From: Bacteroidota bacterium
Lineage (GTDB): Bacteria > Bacteroidota > Rhodothermia > JANXDC01
Direction: 5' to 3'
NCBI GenBank assembly: GCA_025059945.1
Contig: JANXDC010000006.1
Coordinates: forward strand, 1 to 56,429
DNA: 56,429 nucleotides
Both the position numbers and the translations under genes were made by a program. The number at the start of each line of letters is the position of its first letter. The first letter of the stretch is position 1. The notes under the pieces are model-generated. The model worked only from the letters and a program-made list of their open reading frames with translations, was not told the origin of the DNA and made no database searches. Positions 36,002-45,262 of this stretch are shown here, piece by piece.

Positions 36002-37162
36002 TTGCGTTACCTGCACCTGCTGATTCCAAGCCTCGCTCTGGTGGCCCTCCTGGGCTGCGATGTGGTCAACGAGACCGGAACCGAAGTGCAGCCCGCCTCC
36101 GATCGGGTACAGCCGCAAGCGCAGGCTGTTGAGGCGAGCGCGCTACGCCCCGTATCGGCCCGTCCCCTTACAGGCCAGGCGAGCGTGCTGCTTGTGGGTC
36201 GTCTCGAGCATCCGCTTACGGGCGCCTTAGAAGCCCAGGCCTACCTGAGCTTAGAATACCCCACCGTGGTGTTGCCCAACTTGGCCGACTACCAGCTGCG
36301 AGCCGAACTGCGTCTGGTGCGCCAAGCAACATACGGGGATACCACAGGCACACTGCGGCTGCGATTGCGGCTCCTTACCCAGCCCTGGAGCGATGCGCGC
36401 TTTCGCGCCGATACCACGCTGCCTGCGGGGGAGGTAGTGGGCCTCTCGGCGCCCTTTTCGTCACGGGATAGCCTGGTGCGGATACCGCTTTCGGCTTCTT
36501 GGACAGCCCTGTTTCAGGCTGCCGCCTCAAGTGAGGCGGAGTTCACCAGCCGCATACACGGCTTTGCCCTGGAACTGCTAGAAGGGCAAGCCGCTGTGGG
36601 CTTCAATGCGGCGCGTTCGTTTGTGCGTATCTGGTACAGCCGAGAGGGGGTGCGGGATTCTCTTTCGCTCCTCATAAAGGGTCGCGCAAACGCCGTGCGG
36701 CGTCTGAGCCCTGCCCCCCCGAGCGCGCTCATACAGGGGGGGGTGGGCAGTCGGGTTTTGGCCTCTTTTTCCCCCTCGCTTCCACCCAAGGCCGCCGTGC
36801 ATCGCGCCGTGGTGTGGCTGTATGCGCGGCCCATTGAGCCGCAGCCCGGCCGTTTTTGGGAGCCTTTGCGGAGTCTAGAGCTGTACACGAGCACGGAATC
36901 CGGGGAGCCGGACCGTTTGCTGGCCATCGGTAACTATCGGGAGCGGGAGGGGGGGTTCGCCTTTTCCAGCTCCGCTTTGTCCGCCCACATCCAAGAGTTG
37001 GTTCTGGGCCGCGTTCCTGCGCGTCCGTTGCTGGTAATGGCGGCTTCTGAGAAAGCTACCTTGGGGTGGGTTGTCTTGATTGGACCAGAGGGGGAGGTCG
37101 GGCGCAGACCCCGCCTGGAGCTGTTTTGGTCCTCTGCCCCGGCTGCGATGACGGAGCGATAA
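36002..37162 (+). CDS. DUF4270-like lipoprotein
   Basis: A 386-residue protein with a lipobox LVALLGC at residues 14-20, thus lipid-anchored. The body is beta-rich with a strand pattern like DUF4270 (LRAELRLVRQATYGDTTGTLRLRLRLLTQPW). The TTG start at 36002 has GAGAGGG 8 bases upstream. It lies right after the half-length glycogen synthase gene, the same order as in other Bacteroidota. Function unknown. Confidence 0.65.
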   Translation: MRYLHLLIPSLALVALLGCDVVNETGTEVQPASDRVQPQAQAVEASALRPVSARPLTGQASVLLVGRLEHPLTGALEAQAYLSLEYPTVVLPNLADYQLRAELRLVRQATYGDTTGTLRLRLRLLTQPWSDARFRADTTLPAGEVVGLSAPFSSRDSLVRIPLSASWTALFQAAASSEAEFTSRIHGFALELLEGQAAVGFNAARSFVRIWYSREGVRDSLSLLIKGRANAVRRLSPAPPSALIQGGVGSRVLASFSPSLPPKAAVHRAVVWLYARPIEPQPGRFWEPLRSLELYTSTESGEPDRLLAIGNYREREGGFAFSSSALSAHIQELVLGRVPARPLLVMAASEKATLGWVVLIGPEGEVGRRPRLELFWSSAPAAMTER

Positions 37163-37163
37163 C

Positions 37164-38432
37164 ATGCGGTGGGCGTGCGTTGCGGGCGCAATATGGGCGA
37201 GCGCGACGATCGCGTGGGCGCAAGCAGGCTGGACCGGCTCCGTGTACTCCCGTTTCGGCATAGGGGACTTGTGGGTGCCGGCTTCGGGGGCCTCAGCCGC
37301 CATGGGCCATAGCGGACTGGCCAGCGTCTCGGAGCGGGATTGGAATCTCGGACTTCCGGCCGCATGGGCAGCGCTATCGTTTACCCGAGCCAGCGCTCGG
37401 CTGTACGTGCAGGGCTGGGAGTATCGTTCCGCTCAGAACCGGGCCCGCCTATTCTCCGGCAACCTGGCCGAAGTGGCCTTGGGTTTTCCGATAGGAGATC
37501 GCATCGGATTGGGTCTGGGGTTCTGGCCATACAGCCAGGTGGGTTATCGCATCCGCCAGAGCGGTCAGGTCGAGGCGCAAGCCTATACGGTGAGCGCTGA
37601 GGGCGATGGCGGCTTGCACCAGCTCGCCCTGGGCATGGGCGCCGGGCTGTTGCCGGGTTGGAGTTTGGGCCTGGGTCTATACCGCTGGATGGGCGCCATC
37701 AGCCACCAATGGAACGTGCAATTTAGTCAGGACAGCGCCGCCGCTTTTTTGGACAGCCGCTACCAACGTTATACCCGTTACACGGGCTGGAGTGGCTCCC
37801 TATCGATGCTCTACGTGCGCCGGGAGCGCGATCGGGGCGGACCGGTCTGGAGCCTGGCCGCCGAGTGGGCCCCCCCAGCCCGTCTGCAAGCCCGGCGCAC
37901 CTGGACGCTGCAGTACGGGCAGATCGCTACCAACGCGCTTCAAACCGATACTTTAAGCCTGCAAGGGGCGGAGCGGGTCACGATTCCGGCCCGCTGGTCC
38001 CTGGGAGCTGCGGTGCACGTGGCGGAACGGTGGGGCTTGCAGACGGCCTTCGCCTACCAACCCTGGAGCCGTCTGGAGCACACCCTGTCCGCAGAGTGGG
38101 ACAGAGCGCAGGACCTGTGGCGCGTAGGCGTGGGGGGGTTTTGGGTTCCGGATCCAGAGAATCTTAGCACCTACCTAAAGCGTATCATTTATCGCGTTGG
38201 CTTTTTCTACGAGCAAACCCCTCTGGTGGTGCACGACCGGCCCATCAGCCGATGGGGGGTGAGTTTTGGCCTGGGCCTGCCGACACGGGATCCACGGACC
38301 ACGGTTGATCTGAACGTAGAACTCAGCCGTCGTGGCGCCCTGGCGGCCGGTTTGGTACAAGAATGGCAATACCGATTTAGCCTCGTGTTCAACTACGCCG
38401 AACGATGGTTCATACGCCGCCGCATAGAGTAG
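37164..38432 (+). CDS. Outer-membrane beta-barrel protein
   Basis: A 422-residue protein with a signal peptide ending near AWAQA and a series of amphipathic strands with aromatic girdle residues (FGIGDLWVP, LGLGFWPYSQVGYRI, GVSFGLGLPTRDPRTTVDLNVELSRRG). The layout fits FadL/PorV-like 14-strand barrels rather than TonB receptors. The ATG at 37164 lies 1 base after the DUF4270 stop, so the two lie in an operon. Cargo unknown. Confidence 0.7.
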   Translation: MRWACVAGAIWASATIAWAQAGWTGSVYSRFGIGDLWVPASGASAAMGHSGLASVSERDWNLGLPAAWAALSFTRASARLYVQGWEYRSAQNRARLFSGNLAEVALGFPIGDRIGLGLGFWPYSQVGYRIRQSGQVEAQAYTVSAEGDGGLHQLALGMGAGLLPGWSLGLGLYRWMGAISHQWNVQFSQDSAAAFLDSRYQRYTRYTGWSGSLSMLYVRRERDRGGPVWSLAAEWAPPARLQARRTWTLQYGQIATNALQTDTLSLQGAERVTIPARWSLGAAVHVAERWGLQTAFAYQPWSRLEHTLSAEWDRAQDLWRVGVGGFWVPDPENLSTYLKRIIYRVGFFYEQTPLVVHDRPISRWGVSFGLGLPTRDPRTTVDLNVELSRRGALAAGLVQEWQYRFSLVFNYAERWFIRRRIE

Positions 38433-38454
38433 CAGCAAAAGGAGTCATCCGCCC

Positions 38455-39750
38455 ATGAGAAGCGCCTTCATCGGACTGCTCCTGTCCGGGTATCTGGTTC
38501 TCTCGGCCTTCGCCCAGGCGCAGGTGCCCAACGACCCCGAGGCCTTGACGCAATACAGTTTGTACTACGAGTACTACAAAAACAAGGACTACGAAAGCGC
38601 GCTTCCCTACATCCGCTGGATGCTCCGCAACCGTCCCCTCTTTCGGGTAGCGGCCTCCGTACCGATTGATCGCAACTGGGAGCGAGCCGTGGAGATCTAC
38701 GAGGGGGTGGCGATGCTGCAGAAGGACGGAACCCGAAAAAAGGCCTACCTGGACTCCGCCCTGGCCCTGCATGATCAGGTCATCGCGGTGATGAAGCAAC
38801 ACCAGGTCTCCGATTTCGATGAGGCCCGTTGGTACTTAATGCGGGGTAGCTTCTTGCAGCGCCATGCGGCCGAATATCCAGACAGCCAGGGGGCCATCGT
38901 GGAATGGTACCTGAAAGCTTTCCGTATGGCTCCGGATCGTACCCCTGCTTATTACGCCTCTTATGTGGCTGCCGAGCTGGTGCGGCAGGGCCGTCAAGAA
39001 GAGGCGCTGGCTTTTATGGACGAGGCGGAACCGCACTACAAGGACAACGCAGAGGTAAAGGACTACTTCGATCAGCTCCGCAATCAGCTCCTGCGGCGGC
39101 CTGAAGATCGGGTGGCGTTCGTGGAGCGCAAGTTCAGCGAAAACCCAACCAACGTGGACCTGGCGCGCGAGCTTCTGGAGCTGTATCGGCAGCTGGGTAT
39201 GCGCGACAGAATGCGGGAGCTCGGCAGAAAGCTCCTCACCCTGGAGCCCTCGGCCAGGCTCTATGTGATGCTAGGCCAGTTGGACCTGGAGGACGGCCAG
39301 TACGCTCAGGCCCTGCAAGCTTACGAAAAAGCCCTTGCGCTCAACCCCGATGCGGAGACGCGAAAGATCGTCTACTACAACATGGCCCTGGCTAATCAGA
39401 GCATGGGGCGCCTGTCCGTGGCTCGCACATATGCGCGCCGGGCTCTGGAGATCGACCCCAACTGGGGCGAACCGTATCTGCTGATCGCCACTTTATACGC
39501 CACAGCCGTGCAGAATTGCGGCAAATTTGAGCGTGAAGACCGGGCCGTCTATTGGCTTGTGGACGACTACCTAGAGCGGGCCAAGCGTGATCCCGGCACG
39601 GCCGCGCGCGCCAGCCAACTGCAGGCGCAGTACCGGCGTTACTTCCCAACAGCCGAGGACAAATTCTTCAAAGGCTGGAAGGAAGGGGAGCGCTACCTCA
39701 TTAACTACGGCTGCTACGAGTGGATTAGCGAGGCCACGACAATCCGCTAA
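38455..39750 (+). CDS. Secreted TPR protein
   Basis: A 431-residue protein with a signal peptide (MRSAFIGLLLSGYLVLSAFAQA) and TPR helices, clearest at about 270-340 (YVMLGQLDLEDGQYAQALQAYEKALALNPD). The C-terminus contains a CGKFEREDRAVYWLVDDYLERAK block and a second Cys in NYGCYEW, a pattern seen in uncharacterised Bacteroidota TPR proteins. AAGGAG lies about 10 bases before the ATG. A hairpin follows the stop. Confidence 0.75.
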   Translation: MRSAFIGLLLSGYLVLSAFAQAQVPNDPEALTQYSLYYEYYKNKDYESALPYIRWMLRNRPLFRVAASVPIDRNWERAVEIYEGVAMLQKDGTRKKAYLDSALALHDQVIAVMKQHQVSDFDEARWYLMRGSFLQRHAAEYPDSQGAIVEWYLKAFRMAPDRTPAYYASYVAAELVRQGRQEEALAFMDEAEPHYKDNAEVKDYFDQLRNQLLRRPEDRVAFVERKFSENPTNVDLARELLELYRQLGMRDRMRELGRKLLTLEPSARLYVMLGQLDLEDGQYAQALQAYEKALALNPDAETRKIVYYNMALANQSMGRLSVARTYARRALEIDPNWGEPYLLIATLYATAVQNCGKFEREDRAVYWLVDDYLERAKRDPGTAARASQLQAQYRRYFPTAEDKFFKGWKEGERYLINYGCYEWISEATTIR

Positions 39751-39775
39751 GAAATGCGAAGCAGAGTCAGACCAT

Positions 39776-39806
39776 GGGGCCGCACGCGGGCTTGCGCGTC
39801 GGCCCC
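39776..39806 (+). terminator. Terminator-like hairpin after the TPR gene
   Basis: A stem of 7 + 5 base pairs with one bulged C (GGGGCCG-ACGCG / CGCGT-CGGCCCC) and a 6-base loop, followed by GCTTTCGTT. It lies 25 bases after the TPR stop. Confidence 0.55.
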
Positions 39807-39822
39807 GCTTTCGTTATGTTGC
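39792..39822 (+). promoter_or_regulatory. Possible promoter of the DUF4175 gene
   Basis: TTG at 39792, 20 bases, TATGTTGC at 39815-39822, 25 bases before the ATG. Its TTG lies inside the terminator hairpin, which weakens the call. Confidence 0.3.
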
Positions 39823-39847
39823 CTCTGCGAGCACTCCAGATGATAGT

Positions 39848-42800
39848 ATGCGCTCCGGTGTTCCCTTTTTCGGGCCCGCTCAGAGCTGGGCAAGACGGCT
39901 GGATCGAATCCGCGCCCGCCATTACGCCCGACAGGCCTTGCAAGGGGGGCTCAAGGTCTTAGGCGGAGCCGGGGCCTTGCTTTGGCTTGGCACCTTGGGC
40001 GAGGCCCTGCTGTGGACCCCGCCCCTTTTGCGGCAGCTTTTCTGGACGTTGAGCGCGGCCGCGGTGGCCGGATGGCTTTCCTATGGGGTTCTTGTTCCCC
40101 TGCTGAGGCGTGCGGGTTGGCTTTCGGCCGTTTCGCTGGAGGAGCTCGCCCGCTGGGTGGGCCGGGTGCAATCCGAGGTGGGGGACCGGCTGGTGAACCT
40201 CCTGCAACTAGGCCGCGGAGTGCCCGAAGAGGCCTCAAGAGCGCTTTGGGAGCGGGCCCTGGAGCAGTTGGACGCTCGCTTGCGCGGCGTCCCGATCGAG
40301 GCGGCCTTGGATCAGCCGATTTCGGCCCGCAGCTGGGCCGCGGCGCTCATGCCCTGGGCGCTCTATGGGCTCGCCTTAGCCGGGGGACCGGAGCCGTTTT
40401 CCCAGGCCGCCTTTAGACTACTGCATCCGTTTGCGGTCTTTGAACGCCCCCAGCCTTTCCGGTGGGTCGTGCAGCCGGCGGATGCCGAGCTGGTGCGCGG
40501 ATCGCCATTGGCGATCGTGGCCCGGACCGAGGGGGCCATCGCCCCTCGGCGGGCCCTTCTGGAGCTGCGCCCTCTAGGCGTCGTGCGCTCGGACACCGTC
40601 TGGCTCAGCGCCGACTCCCTGGGCCGCTTTCGCTACACCGTGCCGGATGTGCGCGCCCCTTTAGCCTATAGGCTCGCCGCCGAGGGAGTGCGCAGCCGCT
40701 GGTTTACGGCCGCTGTCGTAGATCGCCCTGTTGTGCGGCAGCTCTCCTTGCGTTTGATCTTCCCCGCCTACATGGCTCTGCCTCCTCAGACGCTAGAGCC
40801 CAATGCGGGCGAAATCGTAGCCCCCGTGGGCACACAGGTCCTGTTGGAAGCCCTTACCAACAAGGCCGTTGTGCGGGCTGAAGTGCGCTTCGCCTCAAGC
40901 CGCAGCCTGCCGCTGCAAGCGCAGGGCAGCCGGCTTCGGGGCCGCTTCATCGTGCAGCAGGCCGACACGTATTGGATCTGGGCCCAGGATGAACGAGGGC
41001 TTTCCACGGTGGACCCGATTCCATATCGGATCCTGCCCGTTCCGGATGAGCCGCCCCAGATCACCGTGCTGAGCCCGGAGGCCGATTTCCGGCTCACCGA
41101 AGCCCAACGGGTGCCCCTGCGCGTGCGCATCGCCGATGATCTGGGCTTCCTGGACCTCAGGCTCTACTATAGGCGCAGCGCCTCCTCCTACGGGGAGGCG
41201 GATTCGGCCTGGAGGGCACAGGAGCTGCCCATCGAGCGGCCCAAGCCGACGATACAGGAGCTGAGCTGGGACTGGGACCTCAGGCCCCTGGACCTTGTGC
41301 CGGGAGACGTGCTGGAGTACTACCTGGAGGTGCGGGACAACGACAGGGTATCCGGCCCCAAGGCGGCCCGGACGGGCTTGCTTACGGTCCGTTTTCCGAC
41401 GCTAGCGGAACGCTATGCGGCTGCAGATGCGGCGCAACAGGGTTTGGAACAGGCGCTAGAAGCGCTTTTCTCCCGCGCCCAGCGCTTCCAGCAGGCCTAC
41501 GAGTCTTTTCAGCGGGAGCTTCGGCGCAAAGGAGAACCGAGCTGGGAAGACGAGCGCCGCCTGGAGCAGCTGCGCCAAGAGCAGGAGGCGCTGCAGGAGC
41601 AGGCCCTGGAGCTGGCCCAGCAGGCAGCTGCGCTGAGCCAGCATCTGCAGGAGAACCGGCTTGTTTCGCCGGAGACGCTGGCGCGTTTGGAGCAGCTGCG
41701 GCAGGTTCTCGAAGAGATCCAGGATCCGGAGTTTCAAGAGGCCCTAAGACGGCTCCAGGAGGCCATGGAGCGCCTGTCTCTGCCCCAGATTCAGCAGCTT
41801 CTGGAGCGCGTGCAAATCAACGAGGCTGAGCTTCGGAGGCGGCTGGAGCGCACGTTGGAACTGCTGCGACAGGCTCAGACTTTGCAGCAGCTAGACGAAA
41901 TCCAACGCCGGGCTGAAGAGCTGGCCCGCACCGAAGAGGCGCTGCGCCGGCAGACGGCCGAAATCGACCCTCGCGACGAAGCCCCACGCCAGCGGTTGGG
42001 CCAGGAGCAGGAGCGCGCCGCGGACCGGGCCGAAGCGCTCCGACAGGAGATGAGCCGACTCGAAGAGCGCCTGCGCCAACTGCGCCGCGAACGGGCCGCC
42101 GATGAGGTCCAACGCCAGCAGCGCGGCCTGGAATCCGCTCCCGACGAGATGCGCCAAAACGCCGAGGAGCTTCGTCGGGGGAACCTAGACCGGGCGGCTT
42201 CGGAGCTGGAACGACTAGAGGAGCGCTTTCGGCAGCTGGCCGAACAGATGGCCCAGCTGAGTCAGCAGCTTCAGGCGCAGCAGCAACAGCTCAACGCGGC
42301 GGCCCTGCGGCGGGTTCTGGATGAGGTGCTGGCCCTGTCGCAACGGCAGGAGGCCCTGCGGCGGCAGCTGAATCCGGAGGCGCAATCGGCCTCTCTGCTG
42401 CGGGCCCAGGCCCGGGAGCAAGAGCAAATCCGACGCCACTTCTCCCGCGTTGCGGACAGCTTATCGGCCCTGTCGCGCCGCGTGCCGGAGATGAACGAAA
42501 CCGTGCTAAGGCGTTCCCGAGAGGCCCAGGCCGAGATGGCCCGGGCCATCGAGGCGCTCTCCGAGCTCCGGGCCGCTGAGGCCATCGGCTACCAACGGGG
42601 GGCCATGAAGGGGCTCAACGATCTGGCCCTTATGTTGGCCGACGTGCTCGGCCAAGTGCAGGCCGGGCAAGCCGCCGGCATGCTTTCCATGCCCCAGCTG
42701 ATTGAGCAACTACAACAGATGGCCGAGCAACAGGCCCGACTCAACCAGCAGATCCAAGAGCTGCTCAACCAGTTGCAGCAGGGACGGCTTCCCGTGGACT

Positions 42801-43243
42801 TACAGCAGCGGCTTGAGCAGATGGCCCTCCAACAAGAGATGATCCGCCGCCAGATCGAACAAATGGCCCGCCAAGAAAGGCGCTCCGGGGCCCGTGAGCT
42901 TCTGGGGAACCTGGATCAAATCGCTCGTCAGATGCAGGAGACGATCCGAGAGCTTCTGGAAAACCAGCTGGATCGCCAAACCGTCCGACGCCAGCAGCAG
43001 ATCCTGCAGCGGCTCTTGGACGCGCAGCGCTCTATTCGGGAGCGCGACGAAGAGCCCCGCCGGCAGGGCCGCACGGCCCAAACGCCTCCGGATCGCGAAA
43101 CCCCACCTCCGCTTCGGCTGCCGGAGCTGCAAGACCGGCTGCAGCGAGATCTGCTACGGGCCCTTGAAGCGGGATACGCGCCAGATTACGAGGCGCTTAT
43201 CCGCCGCTACTTTGAACAGCTGCAAAAGCGACCTCCGCGTTAA
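39848..43243 (+). CDS. DUF4175 family membrane protein with long coiled coil
   Basis: A 1131-residue protein. Two hydrophobic segments near residues 35-85 are followed by an amphipathic segment near 165-180, an extracytoplasmic beta-rich part up to about 520, and then a very long Glu/Gln/Arg-rich coiled coil (about 530-1060) before the C-terminus. The order matches DUF4175 proteins of Bacteroidota. The ATG at 39848 has no clear ribosome site; the frame further left overlaps the TPR gene and is ignored. MoxR/DUF58 genes that often accompany the family are absent. Role unknown, likely envelope-related. Confidence 0.8.
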   Translation: MRSGVPFFGPAQSWARRLDRIRARHYARQALQGGLKVLGGAGALLWLGTLGEALLWTPPLLRQLFWTLSAAAVAGWLSYGVLVPLLRRAGWLSAVSLEELARWVGRVQSEVGDRLVNLLQLGRGVPEEASRALWERALEQLDARLRGVPIEAALDQPISARSWAAALMPWALYGLALAGGPEPFSQAAFRLLHPFAVFERPQPFRWVVQPADAELVRGSPLAIVARTEGAIAPRRALLELRPLGVVRSDTVWLSADSLGRFRYTVPDVRAPLAYRLAAEGVRSRWFTAAVVDRPVVRQLSLRLIFPAYMALPPQTLEPNAGEIVAPVGTQVLLEALTNKAVVRAEVRFASSRSLPLQAQGSRLRGRFIVQQADTYWIWAQDERGLSTVDPIPYRILPVPDEPPQITVLSPEADFRLTEAQRVPLRVRIADDLGFLDLRLYYRRSASSYGEADSAWRAQELPIERPKPTIQELSWDWDLRPLDLVPGDVLEYYLEVRDNDRVSGPKAARTGLLTVRFPTLAERYAAADAAQQGLEQALEALFSRAQRFQQAYESFQRELRRKGEPSWEDERRLEQLRQEQEALQEQALELAQQAAALSQHLQENRLVSPETLARLEQLRQVLEEIQDPEFQEALRRLQEAMERLSLPQIQQLLERVQINEAELRRRLERTLELLRQAQTLQQLDEIQRRAEELARTEEALRRQTAEIDPRDEAPRQRLGQEQERAADRAEALRQEMSRLEERLRQLRRERAADEVQRQQRGLESAPDEMRQNAEELRRGNLDRAASELERLEERFRQLAEQMAQLSQQLQAQQQQLNAAALRRVLDEVLALSQRQEALRRQLNPEAQSASLLRAQAREQEQIRRHFSRVADSLSALSRRVPEMNETVLRRSREAQAEMARAIEALSELRAAEAIGYQRGAMKGLNDLALMLADVLGQVQAGQAAGMLSMPQLIEQLQQMAEQQARLNQQIQELLNQLQQGRLPVDLQQRLEQMALQQEMIRRQIEQMARQERRSGARELLGNLDQIARQMQETIRELLENQLDRQTVRRQQQILQRLLDAQRSIRERDEEPRRQGRTAQTPPDRETPPPLRLPELQDRLQRDLLRALEAGYAPDYEALIRRYFEQLQKRPPR

Positions 43244-43650
43244 AGCGCCTCCAGCACCCGCTCCAGACGCGCGCGCACCTCTTGGGCCACTTCGGCCACG
43301 GCGGGGTTCTGCACCACCTCCATCATGGCCTCGGGTTCTACGGCGGCCACCGTGACGCGGCCGTCGCGCTCGTATACGACCACGTTACAAGGCAAAAGCA
43401 AGCCCAGGTCAAACTCCGCCTGCAGGGCCCGGTAGGCTAGGGGGGGATTGCAGGCGCCCAGGATCAGATAAGGGGGAAAATCTTCCACGCCCAGCTTTTT
43501 GCGAAGTGTCGCGGGCACATCGATCTCCGTCAGCACCCCGAAGCCCTCTTGGGCCAGGGCGGCCCGAACCCGCTCTACGGCCTGCTGAAAATCATACGGT
43601 ACGGTGCGCTTAAGCCCGTAGCGCGTCGACGTATCCAGTAGCGCGTTCAT
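43240..43650 (-). CDS. DUF302 domain protein
   Basis: A 136-residue protein with the DUF302 plan: [33 protein letters not shown], then [17 protein letters not shown] and [12 protein letters not shown]. The two Cys in GACNPP and LPCNV are conserved in the family. The ATG at 43650 overlaps the preceding stop (ATGA), making it the last gene of the sigma factor operon. Its stop overlaps that of the converging DUF4175 gene. Function unknown; links to metal or redox stress are inference. Confidence 0.85.
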   Translation of the reverse strand: MNALLDTSTRYGLKRTVPYDFQQAVERVRAALAQEGFGVLTEIDVPATLRKKLGVEDFPPYLILGACNPPLAYRALQAEFDLGLLLPCNVVVYERDGRVTVAAVEPEAMMEVVQNPAVAEVAQEVRARLERVLEAL

Positions 43651-43868
43651 CGTGAGGCCTCCTCAGTTGGGGGTTCTCGCAGGTGTTCGCGCAGCGCGCG
43701 CAAGATCGGCTCCAGATCCCGAATGCCCTTGGAAGCGGCTACCTCCTCCAGCGTGCCCCATACGGGCTCTCCGCAGACCACGCAGACGATGCCATGATCC
43801 ATGAGTACCGGCACAAGCTCCGGATGGTCTCGGACGATGTGCTCTATTGTCGTCTCCGGCCCGATCAC
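43647..43868 (-). CDS. DUF1858 domain protein
   Basis: A 73-residue protein starting at a GTG (43868) with AGGAGG upstream; the GTG overlaps the anti-sigma stop (GTGA). It has the DUF1858 pattern [21 protein letters not shown] followed by [18 protein letters not shown] with a CxxC pair. DUF1858 proteins are predicted small cysteine-containing disulfide or metal-binding proteins, often beside DUF302 or hybrid-cluster genes. A longer open frame upstream overlaps the anti-sigma gene. Confidence 0.82.
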   Translation of the reverse strand: MIGPETTIEHIVRDHPELVPVLMDHGIVCVVCGEPVWGTLEEVAASKGIRDLEPILRALREHLREPPTEEASR

Positions 43869-44095
43869 GACTGGTCCTCCTCTAATGCGAGCATTTGCAG
43901 GAGACGTCGGCACAAATCCTCGGGGGCCTGGTGTCGCAGTTGACGATAGAGCCGGATGGTCTGCCGCAGCGAATCCAAGTAGGCCCGGCATTCCGGGCAG
44001 GCCTCCAGGTGTTCACGCAGCCGAGCGCACTCCGGTCGGTCGAGGGCCTCCTCGAAGTGCTCGCAGAGCTGTTCTATGTACTGCCGGCAGCTCAT
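43865..44095 (-). CDS. Zinc-finger anti-sigma factor
   Basis: A 76-residue protein starting at ATG 44095, which overlaps the sigma factor stop. It has the zinc anti-sigma signature HxxxCxxC (HLEACPECRAYLDSL), plus earlier Cys residues (CRQYIEQLC, PEC). It has no transmembrane segment, so it is a soluble ZAS-type inhibitor that may release the sigma factor on oxidation or metal stress; this is inferred from the family. Start choice: the longer frame upstream lies within the sigma gene. Confidence 0.88.
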   Translation of the reverse strand: MSCRQYIEQLCEHFEEALDRPECARLREHLEACPECRAYLDSLRQTIRLYRQLRHQAPEDLCRRLLQMLALEEDQS

Positions 44096-44682
44096 CGACC
44101 CTGCTCCCGCATATACGCCACAAGCCGGTTTCGCACATGAGCCCGGGCCCGCTTGAGCCGGCCCTTGGCCGCCCACTCGGTCTGTCCTGTTAAAGCGGCC
44201 ACCTCCCCAATGGGGAGATCTTCGACGTCCCGCAACAGGAACACAAGCCGGGTCAAGGGCGGAAGCTCCTCCAGCCAGCGGTCCAGCTGCTCCCGAAGCT
44301 CATCGGCGAGCACCTGCGCCAGGGGGTTGGTGGCGTTGGTCTGCAGGCTGGCCTGAATCTCCTGAGCGGCCGCCTCGGGGGGGTCTTCTAGCGAAATCAA
44401 GCTCGGCCGAAAGCGCCTGAGCCGCATCAGCGCGACGTTGGTCGCGATCCGATACAGCCACGTGTACAGGCTGGAGCGCCCATCGAAGCGGGGTAGCCCC
44501 CGATAGGCCTGCAAGAACACCTCCTGTAGCGCATCCTCGGCTTCGGCGCGATTGCGCAGCATCCGGTAAAGCAGATCGTAGAGCCTGTCCTGGTAGGCCT
44601 CGACCAGCTCCCGGAACGCCCGACAGTCCCCGGCCCGAAGCCGTTCTAGGAGTTTGGCCTCGTGTTCCGGCCTGCGTTCCAT
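44092..44682 (-). CDS. ECF RNA polymerase sigma factor (RpoE-like)
   Basis: A 196-residue sigma factor with region 2 (AFRELVEAYQDRLYDLLYRM, AEDALQEVFLQAY, TWLYRIATNVAL) and region 4 (LPPLTRLVFLLRDVEDLPIGEVAALTGQTEWAAKGRLKRAR). It likely directs transcription of an extracytoplasmic or redox stress regulon, held by the next gene. I could not find a promoter of the window's common type before it; ECF operons are often self-activated. Confidence 0.93.
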   Translation of the reverse strand: MERRPEHEAKLLERLRAGDCRAFRELVEAYQDRLYDLLYRMLRNRAEAEDALQEVFLQAYRGLPRFDGRSSLYTWLYRIATNVALMRLRRFRPSLISLEDPPEAAAQEIQASLQTNATNPLAQVLADELREQLDRWLEELPPLTRLVFLLRDVEDLPIGEVAALTGQTEWAAKGRLKRARAHVRNRLVAYMREQGR

Positions 44683-44751
44683 CGGATGCAGGGGCTCACA
44701 AAAAGTGTCACCCGGTCAAGATACGCGCCCTCCGTCGCATCCGGCTAGCCG

Positions 44752-45081
44752 TTAGAAGCGCACAGCCCTGCGCAGCCGCACGGTCCGCGCCTCGGGAAGC
44801 TCTACGTAACGGCTACAGGTAACCGTCTGGCCCGGCTCAAGCCTCGGCACGGAAAGCACAAGCTGTCCCACCCGGCGGTTTTGGGCGTCGAAAAGCGAAA
44901 AGACGAGCTGAGCATTCGCAATGGGATGCGGGTTGGGGTTTTTGATCCGGCACTCCACGTACCGATCCCCGGCTCGGGTCTGCACCAAGCGCAGCCCTTG
45001 CACCTCTAGGCTAGATTCCGCACCGGAGATGCATCCTCCAAGAAGCCCCAGAACCATGAGAAGGGCTATGCAGCGACCCAT
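44752..45081 (-). CDS. Small FxLYD-like lipoprotein
   Basis: A 109-residue protein with lipobox GLLGGC at residues 12-17. The mature part is a single beta-sandwich like FxLYD/LEA-type domains (YVECRIKNPNPHPIANAQLVF, SLFDAQNRRVGQLVLSVPRLEPGQTVT). ATG 45081 is chosen over the TTG one codon upstream; GGGAG is about 10 bases away. Transcribed away from the dehydrogenase gene. Function unknown. Confidence 0.7.
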   Translation of the reverse strand: MGRCIALLMVLGLLGGCISGAESSLEVQGLRLVQTRAGDRYVECRIKNPNPHPIANAQLVFSLFDAQNRRVGQLVLSVPRLEPGQTVTCSRYVELPEARTVRLRRAVRF

Positions 45082-45206
45082 CAACGCTCTACTCCCAGGA
45101 AAACAAAACGTGCTTTCAAACGAATGAAGATCCGATCGGTTCCGTTGCGCCGCATATTTTAAAGCGCAAAAGCGCCCAGAGGAGCCCTTTATTCGGCCTT
45201 TCTGGA

Positions 45207-45238
45207 TTGCAACTGAAGCTTTATTGGGTTTAGCTTTT
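45207..45238 (+). promoter_or_regulatory. Promoter of the glutaryl-CoA dehydrogenase-like gene
   Basis: TTG at 45207, 21 bases, TAGCTTTT at 45231-45238, 24 bases before the ATG. Confidence 0.55.
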
Positions 45239-45262
45239 CCGTCAAACCCAGAAAGGTGAGCT

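Noticed and set aside
41450-43130. Possible tandem DNA repeats in the DUF4175 gene
   Set aside because: The repetition is of Gln/Glu/Arg codons in a coiled coil, not of exact DNA units.
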